Source of the DNA: an uncultured Bacteroidales bacterium
GTDB taxonomy: Bacteria; Bacteroidota; Bacteroidia; Bacteroidales; F082
Assembly: GCA_947166105.1 (NCBI GenBank)
Contig: CAMVCZ010000015.1
Span: 1 to 64,000, forward strand
Reading direction: 5' to 3'
DNA: 64,000 nt
In this document: positions 44,426 through 52,292 of the stretch, one piece after another
Layout: every line of letters starts with the position of its first letter
How positions within the stretch are numbered: position 1 is the first letter of the stretch
Notes under the pieces: model-generated
Told to the model about the DNA's origin: nothing
Seen by the model: the letters and a program-made list of their open reading frames with translations, nothing else
The model's database searches: none
Made by a program: the position numbers and the translations under genes

Positions 44426-45946
44426 TTATGCCACGAATTCATCCAATATTTTGGGTAAGTCTTCAAAATTGTTACTCAACGCTTGGCTTTGTATACTATC
44501 CAGACTGTATGTTATTCCAGATCTTTGAAGTATTTTTCTTGTTAGTTCACTTATATTTGTCGATTCTATGTATCGGTAACGTAAGCAATTGTTGCTCTGA
44601 TTATAGACTGTAACTACAAAAAAAGAATATGTTTTATCATTCCTCAAATTGGAACAAATAATACATTTAGCACCCAATAAATCAAACCACCACCTTGATA
44701 ATACTGGAAGAATATACTGTAAAACATCAGTTTTTTCATTATGAACACTTCTAAAACCTTGTACTAATTCTGCTCCATCTACACCAAGGTTTTTCATTAT
44801 TGCATACAATTCCAAGATTCCAAAATGAAGCGGTTTATTTTCATATAGTGGATAGCGTATTATATGATTACTAGCATTCTCAAACGAATTGACAATGAAC
44901 CTGATACTCTTCCCCTCAAAGCACTTTGGCTTTAAAACAGCCTCCACATATTCATTTGGCAACTTGGTAATGGAAGTAATCCTATCAATGAAATAATTGT
45001 ATTTTTAAACTTTCAACGAATATCCAAAAATCCCTTTTGTGATGAACTTCTCAATATAACCATCAAAGTTTGTTTCTGCTCCATAGAAATGCTTGAAAAT
45101 GTTCCTTGTGTTGTCGAAATCCATCACAAACACCACATTGTCAAAATGAAACTTGTTGTAGAAATACGAGCCATCCGATTTGACAAAGTATTTTTCGTTT
45201 GTATCCAAATGTGCAGAGAAAACATTCAAGATTCTGAACAGATGAGCTGGATCCAACCGATCCATATCCTCAATCACCAAAACAACTCTTTTATTCAGAC
45301 GGTTCTCTTTATACTTATCAATGCTGTCTTGGATGATTTTCGTCACCAAATCTTCTTCAAGAACAGGAATAGTGTCACATTTGTCAATGAATGTTTCCAA
45401 TGCATCGGTTGATTTATATTCCTTTTTGATTTCAAGCACTTTCTTGCGCAAATCTTTGAGAATCTTATGTGTCTTTAAAGCTGTCAAAACCCCTGAAACC
45501 ATTTCCGGCGGTGATTGAAGCAGCGACAAAAAAGACATTGCGCTTTCAGTTAGACCCATAAAATTGTTTTGGATAAAGAAAATCCAAGCCGCTTCTTCGC
45601 TTATGTCCAAGTTCTCATCCAGCATCCCTTTTACGGTAATCTGAAACAGAATGTCCCTCTTAATCAGTTCGAAAATGTCTTTGTTCTCAACAACTTGGTA
45701 ATTGACAGGATGAAGTGTGATTACTTCACAAAAGCCTTTCTTCTTTTCCTCGAATTTTGACAAGAAAAAAGACTTTCCGTCACCAAATTTTGCTGAAAGG
45801 ATGGTTCTCGGATGCGATTTCAAGTGATACCAAAACTCTTTAATTGGAGCATCCATCGGAATCTCAAATTTGTCATTCTGAGATGCTGACTCCTTAACTA
45901 TTCCATTGTGTAATTCTTCTACAGGATTATCTTCCATCTCGTTCAT
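44426..45946 (-). pseudogene. KAP-family P-loop NTPase split by an in-frame TAA
   Basis: From the ATG at 45946, 313 codons run to a TAA at 45005-45007. The same frame then stays open for 193 more codons to 44426 (KYNYFIDRITSITKLPNEY...EDLPKILDEFVA). The first part has the KAP Walker A SAKFGDGKSFFL and Walker B VVLVIEDMDRLDP. The second part looks like the natural C-terminal helical region, since it needs no start of its own. No membrane helices are seen. KAP NTPases include the phage-exclusion protein PifA. One base change would restore a protein of about 506 residues. AT-rich compared with neighbours. Promoter TAGTTTTG at 45970-45977. Confidence 0.75.
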
Positions 45947-46011
45947 AATTGATATTTGTTTAACCGACACAAAACTACAACTTTTTCTTTTATACAAACC
46001 TCATAAACATA

Positions 46012-46040
46012 CAAAAAAAGAAACGACCCGAAAGCCGTTC
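46012..46040 (-). terminator. Terminator of the DUF1508 gene
   Basis: AACGGC/GTCGTT-type stem followed by T7 on the minus strand, between the DUF1508 stop and the KAP promoter. Confidence 0.6.
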
Positions 46041-46068
46041 CTTCTCCAAAACATTTAAAACACTTTGT

Positions 46069-46404
46069 TTAGGCTTCCGTCAGGTCAACGATTTCGGCGG
46101 TGGCGGCGTTTTTCATCACCGAGGCAATGCCGTTCTTCATGTTCACTTCGTTGGCATACATCTGGCTCGAACCGATAATCTGACCGTTGGTGGCCATCAG
46201 GTTGAAGTAAGGCTTGCCGTTGCTGGCTTCCTTCACATCGAAACGGTTGTGGTCCTGACTGTTCTTTTTTACCGACTCCACTCCATTGAGGCAAGAGGCC
46301 TTGGTGGCATAGCCCTGACTGGTGAGAATGACTTGGCCGTTGGTGGCCTTCAAGTTGAACTGGAACTCGCCGTTCTTTCTGGTTGTAATTTCAAATTTAC
46401 CCAT
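46069..46404 (-). CDS. Tandem DUF1508 (YegP-like) protein
   Basis: 111 residues with two DUF1508 units. Each has a FxFNLKATNGQVI- or YFNLMATNGQII-like strand, a YATKASCLNGVESV- or YANEVNMKNGIASV-like helix, and a KNSQ-type end. Small cytoplasmic protein; the fold is known but the role is not. Single gene, promoter at 46437-46444. Confidence 0.9.
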   Translation of the reverse strand: MGKFEITTRKNGEFQFNLKATNGQVILTSQGYATKASCLNGVESVKKNSQDHNRFDVKEASNGKPYFNLMATNGQIIGSSQMYANEVNMKNGIASVMKNAATAEIVDLTEA

Positions 46405-46436
46405 GTTTTTCTGTTTTTTAAAGTTGGATTAGGGTG

Positions 46437-46444
46437 CAAATATA
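46437..46444 (-). promoter_or_regulatory. Promoter of the DUF1508 gene
   Basis: TATATTTG on the minus strand. Confidence 0.55.
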
Positions 46445-46492
46445 TGATTTTTATCACAATGCAAGCCCTTGAAACACATTTTTTTTGAAAAA

Positions 46493-47212
46493 TCATTGCA
46501 AACGCGCCAAAAGTTCATCGCGATAACTGGCCCCCACGGGAATCTTGTTGCCCATCACCGTAACGTCGCTCTTGTCCAAGTCCTGAATGTGCTTGAACGA
46601 AACGATATACGACTTGTGGACACGCACAAATCGCTCCTTGGGCAGCATCTCCTCCAGGTCCTTCAAGGCAAAAAGGGCCGTAATGCGCCGCTGCGTGGTG
46701 TGGAAAGTGACGTATTCATGCTGCCCCTCGATGAAAAGCAGGTCGTCATAGTTGATTTTGTACAACTTGTAATCAGCCTTCACGGTGATGAAGTCGTTGG
46801 AGCGGCTGATGGTGTCGGCAGCGGGCTTCGGAGCGTTTTCTGTCCTCGGAGGCACTTGCCCGATGGCCTTGTTGATGGCTTGGAAGAAACGCGGGAAGTT
46901 GAACGGCTTGAGCAGATAGTCGGAAACGGCCAAGTTGAACGCATCGACGGCATACTCCGAATAGGCCGTTGTGAAGATGACGGCAGGTTTCTTGTCCAAG
47001 CTTTTGACCAATTCAAGACCCGTCAAATCAGGCATTTGGATGTCCAAAAGCATGATGTCGACAGCGTTGCTTTTCAAGGCTTCCATAGCCTCGAAAGCAT
47101 TGGAACAGGTGGCCACCAACTGCAATTGTTCCACCTTCGAGACATAGTCCTGCAAGAGTTTCTGTGCCAAATATTCATCGTCAACGATAATCACATTGTA
47201 TTTCTCGTTCAT
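46493..47212 (-). CDS. LytTR-family response regulator
   Basis: 239 residues. Receiver domain: acidic pocket VDDEY, phospho-acceptor in IMLLDIQMPD (Asp near 57), then FTTAYSEYAVDAF and KPF. A linker (about 120-140) leads to the LytTR DNA-binding domain (KADYKLYKINYDDLLFIEGQ, RFVRVHKSYIVSFKHIQ). It is phosphorylated by the kinase encoded immediately upstream (4-bp overlap) and should bind direct repeats in target promoters. Targets are not visible. Confidence 0.95.
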   Translation of the reverse strand: MNEKYNVIIVDDEYLAQKLLQDYVSKVEQLQLVATCSNAFEAMEALKSNAVDIMLLDIQMPDLTGLELVKSLDKKPAVIFTTAYSEYAVDAFNLAVSDYLLKPFNFPRFFQAINKAIGQVPPRTENAPKPAADTISRSNDFITVKADYKLYKINYDDLLFIEGQHEYVTFHTTQRRITALFALKDLEEMLPKERFVRVHKSYIVSFKHIQDLDKSDVTVMGNKIPVGASYRDELLARLQ

Positions 47213-48276
47213 AGTTCAATCCTGACTTTATAGATTCCTTTATCTTGTTCAATTTCAAAAACATAGTTCTCTCCATAATGCAACATCAAGCGTTGTTGCA
47301 CATTGGTTTGCCCGATGCCCGACTTCCTCTCAGATGCCAACACCAAGGGCTTGGCGTTTTCGGCCACCGTGTTCTCAGCCTCGAAGCGGAACTTGTTGCC
47401 CGCTTGCTGCACCCTGACATGCACATAGCCTTCGGGATGCGTCTCCAAACGGCTGTATTTGAAGCAGTTCTCGATGATGGGCTGCAACAGCATCGGCGCA
47501 ATCATGAAGTCCTCCTTCTCCACATCCTTCTCAAAATGCACGTCGCGATAGCCGCCCATGCGCATCATCTGGAAGTCGATGAAGTTCTCCACATACTTGA
47601 TTTCCTTGCTCAGCGGAATCATCTCGGCCTGACAGTCAACAAGCACATAGCGCAACATTTCAGAGAGTTTCAACACACCGTCGGCGGCGTTGTCGTCGTG
47701 TGTGTAAACCATTGAGTAGATGTTGTTTAGCGCGTTGAAAAGGAAGTGCGGGTTGATTTGCGACTTCAAATAGCGCAGTTCCATGTCGAGCTTCTCGCTT
47801 TTGAGCTGGTCGGCAATGATTTTCTCCTCGTTTTCCTTGCGTTGGAAATAGAATATCACCGTGATGGCATACGTGGCGATGAACCATATCAGGCGCACCA
47901 AAAAAGCCAAAAGAACGGGTGGGAAAAACGGCATTTCATCGAACGGCCTTTTGTCGATCCAATAGAGCAGACACAAATCGATGGCAGTGGAAACCGCCGC
48001 CCAAACGGGGATGGAAAAGACGGAAAGCAAAATGAACAGCACGACCCTACTCCGCTTCAGGAAATGCTCAACCAACACCTTATTAATGAATAGGACCAGC
48101 AGAATGACCAACAACACAAAGCAAAGCGAACTGGCCGAACGGAAAAGGTAGTTGCCGTTGGAATGTACCGTGAAGAAGATGAAAAACAGCACAAGCCAAA
48201 CCACACCGTTCTTATACAGGCGTTCAATCAGGCCGAGGTTCGCCTCGGGAAAGGCCGGCAGGGTTCGTTTCTTCAT
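47209..48276 (-). CDS. LytS/YehU-type sensor histidine kinase
   Basis: 355 residues from the ATG at 48276. Four membrane helices (about 25-160) lead into the His_kinase domain with LKSQINPHFLFNALNNIYS (phospho-His) and an HATPase (QPIIENCFKYS; KSGIGQTNVQQRL). It has no extracellular sensor domain, so the signal is likely sensed in the membrane. Partner of the LytTR regulator. Confidence 0.94.
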   Translation of the reverse strand: MKKRTLPAFPEANLGLIERLYKNGVVWLVLFFIFFTVHSNGNYLFRSASSLCFVLLVILLVLFINKVLVEHFLKRSRVVLFILLSVFSIPVWAAVSTAIDLCLLYWIDKRPFDEMPFFPPVLLAFLVRLIWFIATYAITVIFYFQRKENEEKIIADQLKSEKLDMELRYLKSQINPHFLFNALNNIYSMVYTHDDNAADGVLKLSEMLRYVLVDCQAEMIPLSKEIKYVENFIDFQMMRMGGYRDVHFEKDVEKEDFMIAPMLLQPIIENCFKYSRLETHPEGYVHVRVQQAGNKFRFEAENTVAENAKPLVLASERKSGIGQTNVQQRLMLHYGENYVFEIEQDKGIYKVRIEL

Positions 48277-48293
48277 CTCCAATGATTTGGCCG

Positions 48294-48301
48294 CAAAATT
48301 A
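48294..48301 (-). promoter_or_regulatory. Promoter of the kinase-regulator pair
   Basis: TAATTTTG on the minus strand, 18 bp before the ATG at 48276. Confidence 0.5.
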
Positions 48302-48442
48302 AGTCGAAAACCTTATTTGTCAAACGGTTTTCAATGAAAAATTGGAAATTGTCAATCAGCGGTAGCGAAAGTTTACGGTTTTGCCGTTTATGGGTCGGAA
48401 TGTTGACTATTGCCAGCAGTTTTATTGAAAAGTGCATCAAAT

Positions 48443-48474
48443 AAAGCCGTCTAACGCTAACATTAGACGGCTTT
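48443..48474 (-). terminator. Terminator of the DUF1573 gene
   Basis: AAAGCCGTCTAA / TTAGACGGCTTT, 12-bp perfect stem with an 8-nt loop; TTTATTT follows on the minus strand. The rest of the 48277-48500 gap shows nothing else. Confidence 0.75.
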
Positions 48475-48500
48475 AAGATAACAAAACAAGTACATTCAAA

Positions 48501-48959
48501 TCAGTTGTTATTGACGGGAGAGCCGTTGCCGAAACCGTTCTTCTTCTCTGGGAGGACTTCTGTAGGTTGGTCAAGCACTCGGCCTTTGATGCGCAGCACC
48601 ACGGTGGAGTTCTTGCGGGCGTTGGAAGTGACCGTCACGGTCTTGTTGATGTTGCCGGCGCGGTTGGTTCTGTAAGTTACCTTGATGACATCCGACTCGC
48701 CGGGAAGGATAGGCTCGTTAGGCCAGGAAGGGATGGTGCATCCACAGCTCGACTTGGGCTTTTGAACCAGCAGAGGCTCATCGCCCGTGTTGGTGAAACG
48801 GAATTCACATTCGCCGTTGCCGTTGTAGGGCACATCGCCGTAGTCGTGGACGACTTTCTCAAACTTGATTTCAGGACCGCTCTGGGTCTTCGCGTCTTGC
48901 GCCTTGGCCGCTCCTGCCATAAGGAGCACGATGCCAATCAGATAAATGACTTTCTTCAT
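48501..48959 (-). CDS. DUF1573 secreted protein
   Basis: 152 residues. A signal peptide (to AKAQ, about 21) is followed by one DUF1573 Ig-like domain with FEKVVHDYGDVPYNG, FTNTGDEPLLVQKPKSSCGCT and PGESDVIKVTYRTNRAGNINKTVTVTSNA. The SSCGC cysteines are typical of the family. Periplasmic or surface; function unknown. Promoter at 49021-49028. Confidence 0.92.
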   Translation of the reverse strand: MKKVIYLIGIVLLMAGAAKAQDAKTQSGPEIKFEKVVHDYGDVPYNGNGECEFRFTNTGDEPLLVQKPKSSCGCTIPSWPNEPILPGESDVIKVTYRTNRAGNINKTVTVTSNARKNSTVVLRIKGRVLDQPTEVLPEKKNGFGNGSPVNNN

Positions 48960-49020
48960 TGCTTTTGATTTTAAGATGGTGAATAATTAGTACGTTGTGT
49001 TTTAATTTGAAATGATGCTG

Positions 49021-49028
49021 CAAAACTA
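49021..49028 (-). promoter_or_regulatory. Promoter of the DUF1573 gene
   Basis: TAGTTTTG on the minus strand. Confidence 0.5.
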
Positions 49029-49156
49029 CCGCCTTTGTCAAGCGGTCGGGCAGTCATTCCAAACAATTTCGAGTTAAAAGAATTGTAAAATACTGAAAAC
49101 GAATGTGATATTTCAAGGCCAATTCCAAACCTTTTCTGGAAAAAGTCCAAAGTTCT

Positions 49157-50569
49157 TTACCCTTCTTCCATCTTTTTCCTCCGTCGTCCGCGCAGTTTGT
49201 CGATCATGTTGACGGTAGTGCCGAGATAATCCGCCTCCTCCTGGCGCGAGAGTTTGAAATAGGAAAGGATGTAGGATTTCTTTTCGTCCTCGTCCAAATC
49301 GGGATACTTCTGCTGAAGGGTTGCTGTAAGGTCTGGATAGAGTTGGTCAATCACTTCAAGCATGGCTTCCCAATGGTCCTTATCGCCGTAAACAAGCGTT
49401 TCCAAGTCTTTGAGGAGATTGGCTTTTTTGTTGCTGTTCAGATAGTTGTCTAACAAAAGCATCATGCGTTGTTCCTTCATCAGGGCATCCGAAAGGCGGT
49501 CGGCGTAGTTTTGTTGGATTTGCTCGTTTTCAGCGTGTTTCTGTGCCAAGTCTTTGTTCTGCTGCTTGAAATGGAACAGTTCGGCATTGATTTCGGCCTC
49601 ACGCTTGCGCCTCCGTGCCAATCGGATTTGCGAAACCAACAATGCTGCCAAAACCAAACTCGCCACCAAACTGACGATGACGATGATACGTTGCTTGATG
49701 ATGATTTTCCGATTCAACTCGTTCCGCATCACCTCGCTGTCGTATTTATGGCTGATAAGCGCAAGATTGTTCTCCTGTTGCTCTATTTCTTTTAGATTGT
49801 TGCCTTCCTCATACAGACAGCCGTATTTGCAGGCAGTTTCATAATCGCCGAGTTCTTCGGCATAATCGGACAGGACGCCGTAATAGAACCAAGTATCCGC
49901 GTTTGGTTCGGTTTGGGTCACAAGTTCCTCCAAACGGCTGTAATAATAATCCGCAGAATCCAAGTCGCCCGACTCGAAATAGATGTTCCCCATGTCGTGA
50001 TAGTAGTACATGAGCAGATTGTCGTCGCCATCCGAAATGGAGGCTTGCCAAAAGCGGTTGAGATAATCGGCCGACTTTTCATAATCCCCAGCATTGAAAT
50101 ACAGGGTATGAAAAGCCGACAAGACATTGCGTTTTGCTTCTGTTGATGCGCTTTGGTCGGCAAATGTCATGGCCTGTTCCAAACAATACGCTGCACTATC
50201 GAATTGTTTGTGGAACTGATAGAAATCGCCCAACTCCCTCAGTGCTTCGGCACGGTCGGCGTAATTGTCACCAAAACCCTCGGCAGCGGCTTTCAGCAAC
50301 GAAACAACTTCTTCTTTGTCAGCATAGTAGCCCAAGCATTGTGCAATATGATACCATGCATGAGCCACCGTCAGCGTTTGATTCGCCATTAGGCCGTAAC
50401 GCTCCGCCTCCTTGAACAGGCGCATGGCCTCCGCCTTGTTGCCTGAATCCAACTGAATACGAGCGTTTTCCAAGGCATCTTGTGCGACTTGCCTCACATC
50501 GCGAGATGTAGGATGGCAAGCTGCCAACATTGTGACAAGGAAAAACAAAACCAGATGATACCGTTTCAT
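49157..50569 (-). CDS. TPR lipoprotein with membrane helix, coiled coil and C-terminal HTH
   Basis: 470 residues. Lipobox MLAACH (Cys18), TPR repeats (about 25-250), a membrane helix (IIVIVSLVASLVLAALLVSQI, about 295-315), a coiled coil (about 320-385), and a LuxR-like helix-turn-helix at the end (LDEDEKKSYILSYFKLSRQEEADYLGTTVNMIDKLRGRRRKKM). The TPRs lie outside and the DNA-binding end lies inside, a Bacteroidota design thought to sense periplasmic signals and control transcription from the membrane. Promoter at 50598-50605. Confidence 0.88.
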   Translation of the reverse strand: MKRYHLVLFFLVTMLAACHPTSRDVRQVAQDALENARIQLDSGNKAEAMRLFKEAERYGLMANQTLTVAHAWYHIAQCLGYYADKEEVVSLLKAAAEGFGDNYADRAEALRELGDFYQFHKQFDSAAYCLEQAMTFADQSASTEAKRNVLSAFHTLYFNAGDYEKSADYLNRFWQASISDGDDNLLMYYYHDMGNIYFESGDLDSADYYYSRLEELVTQTEPNADTWFYYGVLSDYAEELGDYETACKYGCLYEEGNNLKEIEQQENNLALISHKYDSEVMRNELNRKIIIKQRIIVIVSLVASLVLAALLVSQIRLARRRKREAEINAELFHFKQQNKDLAQKHAENEQIQQNYADRLSDALMKEQRMMLLLDNYLNSNKKANLLKDLETLVYGDKDHWEAMLEVIDQLYPDLTATLQQKYPDLDEDEKKSYILSYFKLSRQEEADYLGTTVNMIDKLRGRRRKKMEEG

Positions 50570-50597
50570 AGGGACAAAAAATCTCGTTTCAGCGGCG

Positions 50598-50605
50598 CAA
50601 AACTA
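50598..50605 (-). promoter_or_regulatory. Promoter of the TPR/HTH gene
   Basis: TAGTTTTG on the minus strand, about 29 bp before the ATG at 50569. Confidence 0.5.
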
Positions 50606-50750
50606 CCATATTTGTCAAGCAATTGAAAGGGCAGTCCAAACTTTTTTGGGCCTGGAAAGTTGTAATGCTTTGTGGATGAATTTGTTATAGTTTTTTCTAT
50701 TCCAAACTTTTTCTGGGGAAAAATCCAAGATTTTGGGTGTGTTTGGGCTT

Positions 50751-50849
50751 AAAGTGTTGGCTTTAACCAACAGTTTTTTGCAAAAAGTGTTGCCTATAAC
50801 CAACATTTTTTGATAAAAAGTGTTGTCTGTAACCAACAATTACGGCAAG
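50751..50849. repeat. Three direct repeats with exact 33-bp period
   Basis: Units start at 50751, 50784 and 50817, each with the core GTGTTGNCTNTAACCAACA, itself a TGTTG...CAACA palindrome. The period of 11 codons gives repeated peptides in both directions. The gap 50570-51144 otherwise holds only the remnant at 50841, the promoter at 51093 and the gene start at 51145. Confidence 0.75.
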
Positions 50850-50963
50850 GACAAAAACTTCACCCAAATAGCGGATTTGCCTGATTCCTATATCTTTGCT
50901 GATGACATCGAATCGCCTGTTGGCGCGAAACTGCCTCTTTGGATGCTGGGGTTTTTGTATTAG
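50841..50963 (+). pseudogene. C-terminal remnant of an unidentified gene
   Basis: 40 sense codons ending ESPVGAKLPLWMLGFLY and a TAG, preceded by IADLPDSYIFADDI. The residue choice looks like a genuine protein end, but no start precedes it: a TAA lies at 50814, inside the 33-bp repeats. Family not recognised. Confidence 0.35.
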
Positions 50964-51092
50964 TTATGAAAAGCGGGGGTGGTGGATGAGGTATTCATCC
51001 AAACAAATAGGGCGGACACATTTTAAGGTGGACACATGAGGCCGCCTCTGTTCCCGTGACAAGAAACTTTTTTGTCGTATTCGGATTATTTG

Positions 51093-51100
51093 TATCTTTG
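51093..51100 (+). promoter_or_regulatory. Promoter of the restriction-modification locus
   Basis: TATCTTTG with TTTG at 51071-51074 (spacing 18 bp). It drives the Dam relic and the nuclease gene. Confidence 0.65.
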
Positions 51101-51144
51101 CACCGAAGAAATTCTGTTTGACTAAAAGTTCTAAATTATATGCA

Positions 51145-51267
51145 ATGAAAGCGAAACCATTTGTCAAATGGGTGGGCGGAAAAGGCCAACTCATCGAACA
51201 ACTCGAAGCACTGCTTCCTGCTGACTTTGATAATTGGGTGAACGTCACCGACACAATAAACGTATGA
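51145..51267 (+). pseudogene. Relic of a D12-class (Dam/DpnM-like) adenine methyltransferase
   Basis: 40 codons: KPFVKWVGGKGQLIEQLEALLP is the first motif of Dam-type methyltransferases (FxKWxGGK, SAM binding). After FDNWV it runs into NVTDTINV and stops; the catalytic DPPY and all else are missing. The stop overlaps the nuclease start as ATGA (51264-51267). It may be the start and the last few codons of one gene joined by an internal deletion. It keeps its promoter and could act as a leader peptide. Confidence 0.7.
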
Positions 51268-52007
51268 CACAAGCACAGGCAGTTATAGAAACAATTGAAG
51301 CATTAGGTGGTATTGCTACACTTAACCAAATCAATCAGAACATATTCAAAATCAAGGATTGTGTTTGGAGGACAAAAACACCATTTGCGAGCATTCGACG
51401 TATAGTCCAATTAACTGATAGCATTTATAAAATCAAGCCTGGATTGTACGCACTGGAAACCCATCGCAAACGGCTTGAAATGGAAGGCATTATTGTTCAA
51501 ACAGAAAAGAATAAGGATAGTGATGAAGTAAAAACTTTCAACCACGCTTATTACCAAGGTTTGTTGCTTGAAATCGGGAAAATGCGGCATCTCTTGACAT
51601 TTGTTCCCGACCAAGACAAGAACAAGATATTCTTGCAAACTCCATTGGGTGAATTGCGTACTTTGGATGCAATCCCACAATACACATACCCTCCTATTGT
51701 CAAACGGAGTTCCACAATTGATGTCATTTGGTTCAATGACCATCAGTTGCCCCATTCTTTTTTTGAAATAGAACATTCAACTGATATCCAGAATTCCCTA
51801 CTGAAGTTTAATGATCTACAAGATTTTTATGTTCGTATGGTCATCGTTGCAGACGAAAAAAGACATCAAGAGTATTTGAACAAGTTATCGTATGTTGCTT
51901 TTGATGAACTTCGCAAGAATAAGCGTGTGGCGTTTTTGAGTTACGAATCGCTTGATAAGCAATATGAGCAGGAATTATTGAAACAAAAATTTGATTTTAT
52001 CATATAA
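51264..52007 (+). CDS. Probable restriction endonuclease: HTH plus PD-(D/E)xK nuclease
   Basis: 247 residues from the ATG at 51264. Residues about 1-65 are a winged-helix-like domain (AVIETIEALGGIATLNQI ... TPFASIRRIVQ). The C-terminal half has STIDVIWFNDHQLPHSFFEIEHSTDIQNSLLKFNDL, a D...ExE-type nuclease core like the DVxWL...FEVEHT family. It lies between a Dam relic and a DpnA-like methyltransferase, so it is most likely a type II restriction enzyme. Its recognition site is unknown. AT-rich. An upstream TTG start at 51234 is possible but would overlap the relic more. Confidence 0.7.
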   Translation: MTQAQAVIETIEALGGIATLNQINQNIFKIKDCVWRTKTPFASIRRIVQLTDSIYKIKPGLYALETHRKRLEMEGIIVQTEKNKDSDEVKTFNHAYYQGLLLEIGKMRHLLTFVPDQDKNKIFLQTPLGELRTLDAIPQYTYPPIVKRSSTIDVIWFNDHQLPHSFFEIEHSTDIQNSLLKFNDLQDFYVRMVIVADEKRHQEYLNKLSYVAFDELRKNKRVAFLSYESLDKQYEQELLKQKFDFII

Positions 52008-52082
52008 GATTGAGCATTAGTAATGAATAAAAGAAATAGGATGAATGATAAATAATAGATAAACAAACATATAAAAAATCAA

Positions 52083-52289
52083 GCGTTTGCTATTTGTTCT
52101 ATTCGCATTGAAACCTAGGAAATTTCAATAAAAGTAAAAAGAACAAATCATGCAACCCAACTGCGGGTGAGATTTGTCTTTTACTTGGTTTTTCCTAGGA
52201 CCACAATGCGAGCAAATCATTGCCCGCAGTTTTTGTGTGTCCTTTGGAAGACAAAATAGTAACTGGTAGCAAACATAAAAACAAACGCT
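52083..52289 (+). ncRNA. Candidate structured RNA / large hairpin between nuclease and methylase genes
   Basis: Nested inverted repeats: CGCATTG (52104) with CAATGCG (52204); CCTAGGAAA (52114) with TTTCCTAGG (52191); AAGTAAAAAGAACAAATC (52132) with GATTTGTCTTTTACTT (52171). The apical loop contains AACTGCGGG (52159-52167), complementary to CCCGCAGTT at 52223-52231, outside the hairpin, so a pseudoknot is possible. Outer segments (GCGTTTG, CTATTTGTTCT) also find partners at 52249-52289. It ends 3 bp before the methyltransferase ATG. No family recognised. Confidence 0.55.
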
Positions 52290-52292
52290 ACA

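Noticed and set aside
40380-45007. Stop-codon recoding (alternative genetic code) to explain the in-frame TAG and TAA
   Set aside because: Two different stop codons are involved, both in decaying accessory genes, and all housekeeping genes use stops normally.
50615-50839. Minus-strand ORF with an 11-residue repeat (MLVTDNTFYQK-like)
   Set aside because: It is a by-product of the 33-bp DNA repeats; the rest has no protein-like character and the region also reads through on the other strand.
52083-52289. Retron msr-msd interpretation of the hairpin
   Set aside because: There is no reverse transcriptase gene nearby, and the branch-point and msd layout cannot be recognised.
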